Source: Palaemon carinicauda | Lineage: Eukaryota > Arthropoda > Malacostraca > Decapoda > Palaemonidae | Direction of reading: 5' to 3' | NCBI RefSeq assembly: GCF_036898095.1 | Contig: NC_090736.1 | Coordinates: 10,651,395-10,715,394 of the forward strand | Length of the DNA: 64,000 bases | Shown: positions 1-10,410 of the stretch, in pieces | Layout: each line of letters begins with the position of its first letter | How positions within the stretch are numbered: position 1 is the stretch's first letter | The notes under the pieces: generated by a model | The model's input: the letters and a program-made list of their open reading frames with translations, nothing else | Database searches by the model: none | What the model was told of the DNA's origin: nothing | Program-made: the position numbers and the translations under genes

Positions 1-115
1 AATGTAGATTTAGGATAGAAGGTAGAATGACTGGCTCTTCTCCTTTATCTTTCTTTTCCCAGTAAATCATGGATGGAAGGTAGAATGACAGGATCTTCTC
101 TTTTATCTTTCCTAT

Positions 116-152
<37 letters not shown>

Positions 153-1285
153 GTGTGGATGAAGTGGTCATACTGTTACTCATTAGATCTGACTTGATGC
201 TGGAAAGCATACTTCTAAGCTCCATTCTTTTGAATCTAAAAAAGTATCTCCTCCATCCTTCCTTGACGAGGGGTATGATAACAGAGTATATGCCAACCCA
301 TGGATCACATATGCCAGGTATCATTCTGGCCTGGTCTTCCATTTATGGGGAAGGGATCCCTCCTTTGACTATGTACCAATCTTTTTGTATAGGCGTGGCC
401 CAATCAGCCTATTCATCCCTATGATGGATAGATAGGGGGTTGCTGGAGTCGTCGTCTTTGGTTTTGTACGACTAACACTTCTAGAAAAGGAAAAGAACCA
501 ACCATCTCGGTTCTAAGGGGACTTCTAACTCGCCAATTAGTGAGCCTCCCTATTTTAAAGGATGACAGGTTTGTTTATGCATAGGAACAAATAGCAAATT
601 TTACAAGTAATTTTAATTTTTCTGGCTATACAAATCTGAGCTTTTAAAGTTAAACTTCGCACTTCAACAAGGCATGTGAAACTTTAGCCAAAGGTAAAAA
701 ATAAAGTCTCTCTCACCGCTTTTGTTAACTACATTGTTGATTAATTCAACAGCATTTCAGCAATGCTGAAGACATCTCCCTATTTTAAAAGGACTACTTT
801 TTGTATAACTAGAAAAAATACAAATTACTATTTAGATTTTGTATACTTATTCAAAACCAAACCTAAAGCATACCTTGCAAAAATTCATGAGGAATATTCT
901 TAAACATGTTGTGTGTTGAATTTACTGATATTGCTTTGTAGATAACACTGGTACTTTACTGTAGTTGGAGATCTTGTGATTGGTTCGGTGCTAATGAAAA
1001 GTATGAATTTCAAATAGGAATTTTTTTTTTTTTTTTTTTTTTTTTTTGTTTAAGTGGACATTGAAAATAGTTGTGTGGAATTTAAGACAACACTCAAGCT
1101 TTTAATTCAATTAAAGATGAACTAGCTCTGTCTGATGGAAGATAAGTAATTCCATGAAAGAGATTTTGGGTTTTCATCAGAAATGTTAATGAGCAATTTC
1201 ATGTTGTACTTTTTGTTGTTTTCTCTATAAACCCAATATTCAATTCTATAAACCCAATTTCAATTTTAAATTTTTTTGTATTTAG
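1..1285. other. BTAF1 intron, upstream part
   Basis: Non-coding sequence ahead of the first BTAF1 exon in the window. It contains a poly-T run at about 124-152, a second at 1021-1047, and a decayed DIRS terminus at about 430-840 that is listed separately. A polypyrimidine-rich stretch ends in TTTAG at 1281-1285, the 3' splice site of the exon at 1286. I see no other coding segment here; open frames at 112-424 are low-complexity or unrecognised. Confidence 0.6.
430..840 (+). repeat. Decayed right-terminal fragment of a DIRS-like element
   Basis: Two related segments face each other. The segment at about 548-655 has CTCCCTATTTTAAAGGA, then a CTGGCTATACAAATCTGAG end. The segment at about 772-838 carries CTCCCTATTTTAAAAGGA and ends in AGAAAAAATACAAATTAC. 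The second resembles the reverse complement of part of the first, the layout expected of an internal complementary region followed by a right terminus in DIRS1-like elements. The same family occurs at 48930-49580 in this window. No coding capacity remains. The call rests on comparison with the better copies here and is moderately secure. Confidence 0.45.
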
Positions 1286-1502
1286 GTTTGCAGGATGAAA
1301 TGGATGATGTAGTGGCAGTTGCTGCATCTTGTTTGGTACCGGTTGCTGATAGTGTTGTACAGCTTCTCGAGAAGGAAGTTGTTGCTAAACTGATATCTAC
1401 TTTGTGGGACTCTTTGCTAGATATTGATGACCTTACTTCTTCAACCAATTCCATATTGCTGCTGTTATCCAAACTTCTTGCTCATCCTGCTCTACGTGAC
1501 AG
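1286..1502 (+). CDS. BTAF1: BTAF1 exon (HEAT repeats), first in window
   Basis: This exon encodes part of the N-terminal HEAT-repeat solenoid of BTAF1/Mot1, the Swi2/Snf2 ATPase that binds TATA-binding protein and removes it from DNA. The peptide begins LQDEMDDVVAVAA and contains STLWDSLLDIDDLTSSTNS, which matches the animal BTAF1 segment LQDEDDDVRAVAA...LWDALLELDDLTASTNS. The acceptor is TTTAG at 1281-1285. The donor is GACAG followed by GTCAGT at 1503. The exon begins with two bases finishing a codon and ends with two bases of the next, and it joins in phase to the exon at 3820. Reading through the donor adds unrelated residues, so the open frame to 1707 is not the exon end. Confidence 0.9.
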
Positions 1503-3819
1503 GTCAGTCATGGTTGGGGTTATCTATTTTTGTTCTTTGATTTGGAATGCTGTATCTCTTTTAAGTATGAGAGTGGGGTACCTAATTAACAAGATTTATA
1601 TATTGAATCAGTTTTGTTTATGGATGAGAAGAGTACACTACAAAGAGGAGATAACAGACTACCTATATTTCAGTTTTACCAAATATTCATTGTACTATAA
1701 GCTCTAAAGGTGCAGCTTTGGTTGTCAAACTCAAATTTTAGTGGGTTATTAGCATATTTGTATGACTAGCCCTTTCATATCTTGATAACTACTAGCCCTT
1801 CTATATCTTGATAACTACTAGCCCTTCTATATCTTGATAACTACTAGCCCTTCTATATCTTGATAACTACTAGCCCTTCTATATCTTGATAACTACTAGC
1901 CCTTCTATATCTTGATAACTACTAGCCCTTCTATATCTTGATAACTACTAGCCCTTCTATATCTTGATAACTACTAGCCCTTCTATATCTTGATAACTAC
2001 TAGCCCTTCTATATCTTGATAACTACTAGCGCTACTTTGCATTGCTCTCCATGGCAACCATATTTGAAATCCTCTTTATTGCTTTTTAGTCAGTGTTGAC
2101 TTCTCTATTTTGGGTATTTTTTGTGCTCTTTTTAAGGTTCTTGATGGTATTGTGTTTCTATTAAATTTCAAACTTAATATTCAAGTTATGTCTTCTAAAA
2201 TTTATTATGTAGTTTTTAATAAGACTTCTATGTACATGTCTAAGTTTGACCCGCATGAAATGTGAGTCACCCGTTGAGGCAAAGAATGTATACAGTAGTT
2301 CAGGGTAGATGCAATGAGTGTAAGGGTCTCCAAGATTAAATAGTATTAGATTATGCTAAATGTAGGGCCATTTCGATCGGTGTTAACCCTTGTTCTGTTG
2401 GAGTAAATGATTCACATTGTAATGTTAAAGAGTCTTGTTAATTTTATGGATTCTACTTCTGCCTCCCTTTCACAAATGCCCCTTGTACATCTTTCTCCTC
2501 CAGGTAGTTCGTCAAGCCTTTGAATTTCAAGTTTAAAATTTTCAGTGCTAAATCAAATAGAATTTTTGTTTATACAATACGCGGCTGGTAATCAAGCTGG
2601 GACATTTCAGTTTTAGTAGTTATTGCCAGGCAAAATAATTACAGTGAATGTGAGGTAGACATACGTCAAGCCACCCGTAAAAGAGGAGAAAAATGCTTTA
2701 AACAGGCTAGGTCTGTGTTTATTAAAGAAATTCTGGCTCCACATGCTGGTTGTAGACTAATTAATCTCTATTGACAGGATAACTTCATTCAAGGATGAAT
2801 TAGATTTTTTTTTTAGTCAAAAAGATTTTACAGAAAAGTAAAACTTATTTGGGAGGTTAGGTTCTGTTGAATTTTGACGTCAGAACCTCAGAATAGAAAA
2901 TATCAGGGCTAGTTTTAGAATTTCACAATGTAAGTTATATATATACTTCCCCTGTTCAGATAAGTCATCATTTACTGCTAGCAAGAAGTGGCTCAGCTCT
3001 TCCAGTAAGTTCTAAATCATTCAAAGAAATTTTGAGTCTGGAGTGTCTCATGCCACTACAGTACTTCATTTTCTTTTGAGAGACTCGCGTTTATGCTAAG
3101 CATTCCACGGGTGCACACGCATTCTACCCAGGATTAGCATAGTTTATATGATTGTCGTACCATGAGTGGCAGCAAATGCATCACTCCTGAGGTAGCTGCT
3201 AACACAAATAAGCTTCGATCGGTAGTGTACAAGGACGTTATACCTAGCATTGAGAGCTCTCTTGCCTCTGTGCACTGAGTATTTAAGCACAGCGCTTTAG
3301 CTCCTATCTATGTTTTGTATGGCCAAGCGATATAATTTAAAGTAATAAAGTGTTTATTGCAACCTGCTTGAGACATCCTCTCTGAAATGATCGGTGTGTT
3401 TCAGGGCATGCTTTTGCCTCTGCCCCCTCTCACGATTCATAAGGGCTTAGAAATTAACTTTTATCAAGCTTCAACTTATTCTTTTAAGTTAAAAGCTTAA
3501 CTATGAACTTTTTAGGAATATGTTATTTCAGCCTTTTTCTTACACTTATTATTTCTACCTTTCAGTTTCAGCTCATACTAGAATTCTAACTGTATTTCAT
3601 TACCAATTCTCTATTAGCAATAGAGTTGAATTATAACTTGATAGTTGGAGAGCTGAAAATAAAGAGAAAAACAATGAGTATAAGAAAAAGCTTGGAATAT
3701 GATATTCTTTAAAAAAAAAAAAGCTAACGTTTCATAATTAGCATGGGAAATGGGAAAAATTTCATCTTTATGATACTGTACAGAATGTACTGTATTTAAA
3801 ATTTGAGATTCTTTTTCAG
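1503..3819. other. BTAF1 intron with 26-bp array and unidentified repeats
   Basis: Intron of 2.3 kb. It holds a 26-bp tandem array at 1763-2030. The stretch at about 3080-3380 is richer in GC than its surroundings and has TATTTAAG at about 3281 and AATAAAG near 3345. That layout resembles a solo LTR or another old promoter-polyA unit, but I could not define its ends. The rest is AT-rich with no recognised gene. The intron ends in TTCTTTTTCAG at 3809-3819. Confidence 0.5.
1763..2030. repeat. 26-bp minisatellite, about 10 copies
   Basis: Near-perfect tandem repetition of the unit CTAGCCCTTCTATATC followed by TTGATAACTA (26 bp). The first unit has one variant (CCCTTTCATATC) and the last breaks off at CTAGCGCT. 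Units are otherwise almost identical, which suggests recent slippage or unequal exchange and probably length polymorphism. It lies wholly inside an intron. Confidence 0.93.
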
Positions 3820-4483
3820 TGGCGTGAAGCACCTGACAGAACTAGTCCCCAGACTTTGGCCCTTTTTATACCACACGAGTAGTTCCGTTAGAGGATCTGC
3901 ATTGAAAACATTGGACACACTTACATCACTGAAGTCTGGTGTCAGAGCAAGGGAAACTGGGAATGCCCACGTGATCAAAGAGGAAAAAGATTCCTCGGAA
4001 AGTGAAAGTGACAAGGTGACTCTTAAAGTGTCAAATACCCATGTGATCAAAGAGGAAAAAGATTCGTCGGAAAGTGAAAGTGACAAGGTGACTCTTAAAG
4101 TGTCAAATACCCACGTGATCAAAGAGGAAAAAGATTCGTCGGAAAGTGAAAGTGACAAGGTGACTCTTAAAGTGTCAAATACCCATGTGATCAAAGAGGA
4201 AAAAGATTCGTCGGAAAGTGAAAGTGACAAGATGACTCTTAAAGTGTCAAACATACAAATTGGTGAAGTGAAAATGGAGGAAACGTGTTTGGAAGATGAT
4301 AAAAGCTCAGATAACAGTGTGATAAATAATAATGATTCCAAGATTAAAGATTGTACAAATTTTGTCGCAAGTAGCCTAAGTCCTGGAGATTGGTTAAGTC
4401 TGATCATCAAGCCAGCGCTAACGCACATCTTCCAAAGAGCCTTGTTAGAGCAGTCTTCTGATAATCTAGAACTTGTCTTTAAG
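3820..4483 (+). CDS. BTAF1: BTAF1 exon with lineage-specific acidic repeat insertion
   Basis: Longest host exon in the window, 221 codons plus one base. Its first part (LTELVPRLWPFLYHTSSSVR) and last part (DWLSLIIKPALTHIFQRALL) are HEAT-repeat sequence and line up with BTAF1 (LTVLVPRVWPFLHHT...). In human BTAF1, as I know it, these parts are nearly adjacent. Here about 145 residues intervene, made of four 24-residue units with IKEEKDSSESESDK, then VKMEETCLEDD and a Ser/Asn/Asp-rich stretch. The insert is hydrophilic, acidic and probably disordered, so it should loop out of the solenoid. The acceptor is CTTTTTCAG at 3811-3819 and the donor AAG|GTGAGA at 4484. The incoming base completes the codon left open by the previous exon. 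Confidence 0.92.
3968..4255 (+). repeat. In-frame coding tandem repeat, 4 x 72 bp
   Basis: Four units start at CAC/CAT codons 3968, 4040, 4112 and 4184. Each encodes HVIKEEKDSSESESDK then VTLKVSNT, with a few base differences: CACGTG versus CATGTG at the start, TCC versus TCG, one GTG to ATG, and a changed end in the last unit (SNI). The 72-bp period keeps the frame, so copy-number change would be tolerated. Each unit has the SUMO consensus psi-K-x-E (IKEE) followed by a casein-kinase-2-like serine/acidic run. Confidence 0.97.
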
Positions 4484-4928
4484 GTGAGAAAATATCTTAC
4501 TTCAAAGATTCTCCTTTATTTTAGTTCATTGTATTTAAGATTCATTATGCAACATAACAAAAGTTGGATAGTCCATTAAAGGGCGTGAATCATGATCTTT
4601 GCTTGGAATTTTGGAAATCTAGATTATACTATTTTTAGCTAGGATGATGTCTATATTTCGTGTTTCTAATAGTTTATTTTTTAATTTGTTCCAATGCCAA
4701 AAAGGCCTTTAATTGTGCCAAGTCTTGCCTCCTAAGGGCAAATCTAAGTTTGTTCATAATTGAACTATGTAGCCAAATAGCCTTTTTTTAATATGTTTGA
4801 GTAGCCAAAAAGATTTTCGAAACTCACTTTAGTAAATATCGCATTAATCATGTGATACCCTTCTTTCAAGATTTGTATTAATAATGTGTTTGCATTATAA
4901 AAATTTATTTTTATTTATTTTTTGACAG

Positions 4929-5075
4929 ATTTGGGAGCAAATGCTTGAAAATGTCTCTCTCAGTTATCTTTTGATGGCTGTTTGTCCTCTGGTAGCCAGC
5001 TGGCTGTATTTAGCAATGGCAAGTCCCAAAGTGCCTCTTGACCCAAGTCTTCTTTTGATTGCTCATCATAATATT
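4929..5075 (+). CDS. BTAF1: BTAF1 exon (HEAT repeats)
   Basis: Exon of 49 whole codons, IWEQMLENVSLSYLLMAVCP then LVASWLYLAMASPKVPLD. It aligns with the BTAF1 segment in which a W-x2-L-L helix is followed by VAAACPWMGAWLCLMMQPS. It forms part of the HEAT solenoid that wraps TBP. The acceptor is TTTGACAG at 4921-4928 and the donor ATT|GTAAG at 5076. Both boundaries are phase 0. Confidence 0.92.
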
Positions 5076-5301
5076 GTAAGTTTTACTTTTCTCTGTATAA
5101 GATATTCTGTCTAGAAATGTAAATAAGAAATTGAGAAGATTATACTGCTATCTAGTTGCTATTAGTAGAGATAGCTCTTTGAAAGGTTCTTCTGGAGGGA
5201 GTTCTTTCTGCTGCTTATGCTTTTGATATTCATTAAAATTTAACATCTTTATGTTAATTGACTTTGGTCCTTTGAGAATACAGCTGTATAGCAGAGTTGA
5301 A

Positions 5302-5773
5302 TGTTACTTTTTTGCTTTATTGTCAACCCGATTTTAATGTTCCTTTTGCTTTATTGTTAACCCCATTTTAATGTTCCTTTTGCTTTATTGTTAACCCCAT
5401 TTTAATGTTACTTTTGCTTTATTGTCAACCCCATTTTAATGTTCCTTTTGCTTTATTGTTAACCCCAATTTAATGTTCCTTTTGCTTTATTGTTAACCCC
5501 ATTTTAATGTTCCTTTTGCTTTATTGTTAACCCCATTTTAATGTTACTTTTGCTTTATTGTCAACCAGATTTTAATGTTCCTTTTGCTTTATTGTTAACC
5601 CCATTTTAATGTTCCCTTTGCTTTATTGTTAACCCCATTTTAATGTTCCTTTTGCTTTATTTTCAACCCCATTCTAATGTTCCTTTTGCTTTATTGTTAA
5701 CCCCATTTTAATGTTCCTTTTGCTTTATTGTTAACCCCATTTTAATGTTCCTTTTGCTTTATTGTTAACCCCA
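5302..5773. repeat. 34-bp minisatellite, about 14 copies
   Basis: Tandem unit TTTTAATGTTCCTTTTGC followed by TTTATTGTTAACCCCA (34 bp), repeated about 14 times with scattered changes (GTTACTTTTGC, GTCAACC, CCGATT, TTTTCAACC). It occupies most of intron 5076-5841. Variant units are interspersed rather than graded, as expected after repeated unequal exchange. No coding or splice signal lies inside; the acceptor tract follows at 5829-5841. Confidence 0.93.
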
Positions 5774-5841
5774 ATATGAATAGAGAGCCAGGATTTATTT
5801 TGGGCCATATTCTTGTGACATAGAAATTTCCTTAATTTCAG

Positions 5842-5998
5842 AGCAGGGAGGGGAAAAAACTACGTATCAGTTGTTTGTCCGACCCTGGACAAAAAGCTGA
5901 AGTGAAGTTTTACATTGGAGGATGTGACCAGTATAATGATTACCATGAAAGACAGTCTGTGGTTGTGAGAGCCCGATGTTCTGCTGCAAAGTTGTTAG
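5842..5998 (+). CDS. BTAF1: BTAF1 exon (HEAT repeats)
   Basis: Encodes SREGKKLRISCLSDPGQKAE...HERQSVVVRARCSAAKLLG. The conserved end matches the BTAF1 stretch DFVVMRARMMAAKLLG. The middle (KFYIGGCDQYNDY) corresponds to the variable loop before that helix. The acceptor is TTAATTTCAG ending at 5841 and the donor G|GTGAGAGG at 5999. The exon ends with one base of a glycine codon, completed by GT at 8132. Confidence 0.9.
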
Positions 5999-8131
5999 GT
6001 GAGAGGAAATTAGAGCTGTGTTTTTAGTCTATGTAGAATGCAGGTACCCTGGCCTAAGCATCAGGGTACATTTAAGGTTCCTAGGGTCAGGACTCCAGGT
6101 CACAACTCTTTCATATTACTATCGTTTTATCAAGTCAGGATTGCCGTAACAACAATAACAGCAACAAAAATAATGATAATATTAGTAATGATGATAATAA
6201 TTATAAAGTAATAATGATAATGCTATTTGTAAGCCTCCTTCTCAAGGGATGAGTGTGCGTGTTCAGATAACCTACATACGACGTGAGGTAATCCCAAATA
6301 CCGTAACACTGTGTTTTTAGTCTACTTTTGGAAACACTCAATTAGATATGCTGATTTGTTTGATGAAACCAGGCTCAGTACAGTGTTGAAGGAATTGATG
6401 AATGGGGACTTGAAGATGAGGAGAAATACTAATGCAATGGTCGAACCATTGATTTTAAAAAGAGCATTCATGACAATCACAGTTCTTAACCCTTTTACCC
6501 CCAGGGTATTTGGAAATTTTCAACCCTTAACCCCCAGGGGTTATTTTTTTTCCAGCACATTTTGCAGTATATTTTAAAATTGCACTAACAGCCTTAATTT
6601 TTGTCATAGAGAGGTCAGGTTGGTCTCATTCTCTTGGAAAATGCCTGAATTTTCTCAAAAAATTATCAAAAATATGCAAAAAAAAAAAAAAATTAAATAG
6701 CATTTTTTTGCAAGGACGTACCGGTACGTCCATGGGGGTAAAGGGGTGAGTTTTGTGAAACGTACCAGTACGTCCTTTGGGGGTAAAAGGGTTAAACTCT
6801 TTTACAGTAATGTATGGTTCAATAATCCAGGGCCCAATATAGAGTAGGTACTTTGGAATGTACTGTACATTTAGAAGGAATGATATTTTGTTTCATTTTA
6901 TTTCATAGTTTTTACTTTTATTAAATTTTTTGACTAATGCGTACTCATGATACTGTTTTATAAAATATCTATAATTAATTTAACCTGCAATAGAGCAGTC
7001 ATTACTATTTTACATTATTATTAGTTAATAGTGTACCAAAATCAACCAAATTACTAGTTATTACAGAAAATAAACAGAATTGAGGGCATTTGTTACATAC
7101 TGTTTAGTATATGTATTTCGAGATTTGTGGAAAGGGGCTCACCACTGCTTAGTAAATAACTTTGAGATTTTATATAACCTTGAGATATGATGAGTATGAT
7201 CTTATAATCCCCATTGTTTAAGAAAATTACCACTAAAAGCCCATACTTATGAACACTAAAGTATATTCAACTGATCACTACAAAATGAAAAATTTTGAAG
7301 CCCGTATTTCTCTGTCTGTTGATTCATATAATAACAATTTTCATGATATATTTATGCTGAAGATGTATGAAATATCAGAGACGACAGCTAAGTATGCCTG
7401 AAGAGTAAAATTTGCCAAGAAAGATAGCAGACAAGAAATATATGCTAGCAATGTCTTACTCATTTGTAGGAATTTGGTATATGTACAGTAGCAGATATAT
7501 TTCTGAATTTGAGGGGTGTTGCTCACCACTACTTAATGAATAACTCAGAAATATGATCATGCCCTCATGATCCTTACTCCTTAAAAGCCCAAACTAACCC
7601 CTAATTACCCTTAAAAAAAAAAAAAAAAAAAAAAAACTTTGATGGCTAATATCTCAAAACAGGAGATTTGCAGAGAAAAATCAAAACTACTTTTTTGTTT
7701 ATGGACAAATATTTACCATTCATATATGAAAAGATAGGAAGTTTTATCTTATAAAAATTTGTAGAAGGGATTTGCAAAATTATCAAAACTTATATGTAAC
7801 ATGGCAATCTTTACAGTTATTGCCAATATGTTTGAAAAAATACTTATAAAAAATGAGGATTCAAGGAAAAATATGTTTTATTAAACTTTAGCCAATAAAA
7901 ATATTTTTAGAATGTCTTTTAAAAGATGAAAATTGGTTTAGAAATTAAAATGTAGATTAAGTTAGAAATAACCACAAAATAAAATTGTTTCAGTCGGAGC
8001 TCTTTTTGAGCTTTGTTTCATTAAAAGATTAGAAATCAATATTATTTCGAGACTTTTCAGATTACAACATTATGTGTAAATTGTTTGTAGTGTCATGAAC
8101 CGAGTTGTTATTTTCCCCCTTATCCTTTTAG
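5999..8131. other. BTAF1 intron with piggyBac-type MITE
   Basis: Intron of 2.1 kb. It contains an (ATA/ATG)-type simple repeat around 6145-6225, a MITE at 6490-6791 (separate entry), and a poly-A run at about 7611-7636. The stretches at about 7120-7230 and 7495-7600 resemble each other (both contain GCTCACCACTnCTTA) and may be an old duplication. No coding segment is recognised. The intron ends at TATCCTTTTAG (8121-8131). Confidence 0.5.
6490..6791. mobile_element. piggyBac-type MITE flanked by TTAA
   Basis: A 302-bp non-coding element bounded by TTAA at 6486-6489 and 6792-6795. The termini are inverted repeats: CCCTTTTACCCCCA on the left and TGGGGGTAAAAGGG on the right. Internal sub-repeats include two palindromic ACGTACCGGTACGT/ACGTACCAGTACGT blocks at about 6717 and 6760, each followed by a G-run and GGTAAA. 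TTAA target duplication and terminal CCC are diagnostic of the piggyBac superfamily. The element has no transposase, so it would depend on an autonomous relative. The superfamily call is from the ends alone. Confidence 0.75.
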
Positions 8132-8393
8132 GTCGTTTGTCACAGTACCTCATAAAACCAATGCCTGGCGTGGAGTACCCTCCCGACGAGACACCTGACA
8201 TCTGTTATATTCGCATCCTTGTCACTCATCTTTGTTCAAGATCATCTGTACAGAGGATGACTGCTGGATCAGTAATCAGAGAATGGGCATTGCTGTTCCC
8301 AGAACAGGCCTGTCATCCACAGCTTCAGAGTGCACTTCACACATGCTTAACGGAAATTGTATACTATGATGAAATTGCCCTCTCCTTTACAAG
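8132..8393 (+). CDS. BTAF1: BTAF1 exon (HEAT repeats)
   Basis: Encodes RLSQYLIKPMPG...SRSSVQRMTAGSVIREWALLFP...YYDEIALSFTR. It matches the BTAF1 region with SALQRISVALVICEWA and HLYYDEIAVPFTR, two consecutive HEAT repeats. The acceptor is CCTTTTAG ending at 8131. The donor is ACAAG|GTAATA at 8394. The first two bases complete the glycine codon opened at 5998, and the last two open an arginine codon completed at 8839. Confidence 0.93.
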
Positions 8394-8838
8394 GTAATAT
8401 TTTATTTTGTATATTTAAAGGTTTTATGAATCATTATTGTAAGGTAAAAGCCTAGATATTCAAAGTGAAATCAATACTGATTTTGAAGCGTTGTTGGAGT
8501 AGTGAATGCAACCTTTTAAAATAATCAACATATTAAAAAACATCATATGTAGAAAAGTACTGTCACATTCTAGAATTTTGTTTTGTTCCAATATGTGAAT
8601 ATGGTGCCAACTGTATTACAGTAGTTGGAGATACACTTAGGAAAATATGCTTTCATGTCTCTAAAAATAACTTAATGTAGGAAATTTGAAATGAAATCAG
8701 ATGTGCTATGCCTAGCTGTGTAGTGCCTCGTTAATTGATTTGCAGAATTTCTATTTTGATATTTATTATGTAAGAGGATTTTGCCCTTGCCAAAAGAATT
8801 CTTTTAATAATTCATGGTGTTTCTCTATAATTTTTCAG

Positions 8839-8938
8839 GCTCCAGCAAGAAGCTCGAGATTTCATGGCGATGCTTCGTCATTACAAATTGGAGATTGAGG
8901 ATTCATTTTCTGCCTCTCCATTCCTTACTTTAGAACAG
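8839..8938 (+). CDS. BTAF1: BTAF1 exon (HEAT repeats)
   Basis: A 100-nt exon encoding RLQQEARDFMAMLRHYKLEI then EDSFSASPFLTLEQ. It corresponds to the BTAF1 stretch MQNECKQLISSLADVHIEV...VLTIDQ. The acceptor is ATTTTTCAG ending at 8838 and the donor GAACAG|GTAGGA at 8939. It is followed by a 12.2-kb intron, the second largest here, filled by simple repeats, a LINE tail and a DIRS element. Confidence 0.9.
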
Positions 8939-8953
8939 GTAGGAAATGATTTT

Positions 8954-8974
8954 ATATATACATATATATATATT

Positions 8975-9054
<80 letters not shown>
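8954..9054. repeat. (TA)n microsatellite
   Basis: About 100 bp of alternating TA with a few CA/TTTA interruptions near the left end. It directly abuts the 5'-truncated LINE tail at 9056. Open frames here (YIYIYI) are artefacts of the dinucleotide. Confidence 0.95.
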
Positions 9055-9055
<1 letters not shown>

Positions 9056-9058
<3 letters not shown>

Positions 9059-9570
9059 GTAAGAAATTAGTTAGCAGCTAGAGTAGATATGAATGTGTTG
9101 AGGTGATTTGGCCATGTTGAGAGAATGGAAAATGGCTGTCTGCTAAAGGAGGTGATGAATGCAAGAGTTGATGGGAGAAGTACAAGAGGAAGGCCAAGGT
9201 TTGGGTGGATGGATGGTGTGAAGAAAGCTCTGGGCGATACGAGGATAAATGTGAGAGAGGCAAGAGAGCGTGCTAGAAATAGGAATGAATGGCGAGCGAT
9301 TATGACGCAGTTCCGGTAGGCCCTGCTGCTTCCTCCAGTGCCTTGGATGACCGCGGAGGTAGCAGCAGTAGGGGATTCAGTGTTATGAAGCTTCATCTGT
9401 GGTGGATAACAGGGGAGGGTGGGCTGTGGCACCCTAGCAGTACCAGCTGAACTCGGTTGAGTCCCTTGTCAGGCTGGGAGGAACGTAGAGAGAAGAGGTC
9501 CCCTTTTTTGTTTCATTTGTTTGATGTCGGCTACCCCCCAAAATTGGGGGAATTGCCTTGGTATATGTAT
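9056..9570 (+). mobile_element. 5'-truncated LINE, 3' end only
   Basis: Encodes the last part of a non-LTR retrotransposon ORF2, with RWFGHVERMENGCLL-type and RSTRGRPRFGWMDGVKKAL residues, then a 3' UTR ending in CCCCCCAAAATTGGGGG and a (GTAT)n tail. The copy at 50079-51432 is the same family and shows what is missing: all of the reverse transcriptase. A TAG stop follows the conserved end QFR. One early stop/shift separates GHV from the upstream part. Truncation at the 5' end is typical of target-primed reverse transcription. Confidence 0.85.
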
Positions 9571-9574
9571 GTAT

Positions 9575-9743
<169 letters not shown>

Positions 9744-10410
9744 ATTTTTAAATGTAACTTCCAAGGTAGTTACATATATATGTAATGATTAGAATAGTTA
9801 ATATTACATGTTTAAAACAAATGACGTAATATGTCATGTTGGTTGGAGGAGCTAACCCTGGGATTTGCTGTAGTCATTCAAATCGTAAACAGGACATACA
9901 ATGCAAACCTATGCAAACCTCGGCAAATTGACATTCTTCTTAAACGTCAACACATTGTCTCAGCGTGTGAAAGTTTGTGACGTCACCGGATGCAGGTGTC
10001 TTCCGAGTTTGTGACGTGTCTAAAGTAAACTAAGCACACGATATCTGTGATATCGATAATTTAGTCAGTTCATATCTATACTTCACCAGAATTGGTCATC
10101 TGGACCAACCCAGCTTCCTCCAGTGATGGAGATGTTTAACTCTGTTGTTTTTATAGAATAAATACTTAAAAACTATTAAGACGTATTCAGTTAATCCATT
10201 TTCATACATCTGAAAAAACACTTACTCAATGTGTGCTTATAACAGTAGCACGCCAATACATATAGGTTAAATCCCGCGTTTTGTTGTACGCACGGCAGAA
10301 ATTCAAATTTCTCGGCAATCGCCGCCATGACAGTAGGTGGTCGTACATGAGCGCCATCTCTTATAGGTTACCAGAATCATTCCCAACATTCCTCAGAAAT
10401 TCCCTGCCGT
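9744..10410 (+). repeat. Left inverted terminal repeat of DIRS A, interrupted
   Basis: The outer end (ATTTTTAAATGTAACTTCC...GGTAGTTACATATATAT, 9744-9781) and the inner part (about 10255-10410, with CCGCCATGACAGTAGGTGG) match the reverse complement of 18298-18504. In the right copy these two parts are adjacent. In the left copy about 470 bp lie between them, flanked by ACATATA at about 9772 and 10258. The extra segment has no recognised coding sequence and ends near an AATAAA at about 10157. It looks like an insertion into the left repeat, or less likely a loss from the right. Confidence 0.75.

Noticed and set aside
1763..2030. Regular 26-bp array considered as a CRISPR
   Set aside because: Units are head to tail without unique spacers, in a eukaryotic intron; it is a minisatellite. 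The same applies to 5302-5773.
3080..3380. Solo LTR
   Set aside because: TATTTAAG and AATAAAG are suggestive, but I found no terminal TG..CA pair or target duplication, so it is only mentioned in the intron entry.
3796..4428. Minus-strand 210-codon frame with internal repeats
   Set aside because: It is the antisense shadow of the BTAF1 exon and its 72-bp coding repeats; the plus strand carries the conserved protein and splice sites.
8864..9070. Open frames made of YIYIYI or LSLSLS at 9521-9751, 19317-19736, 19763-20006 and 46119-46349
   Set aside because: They are translations of TA or TC dinucleotide repeats and have no protein character.
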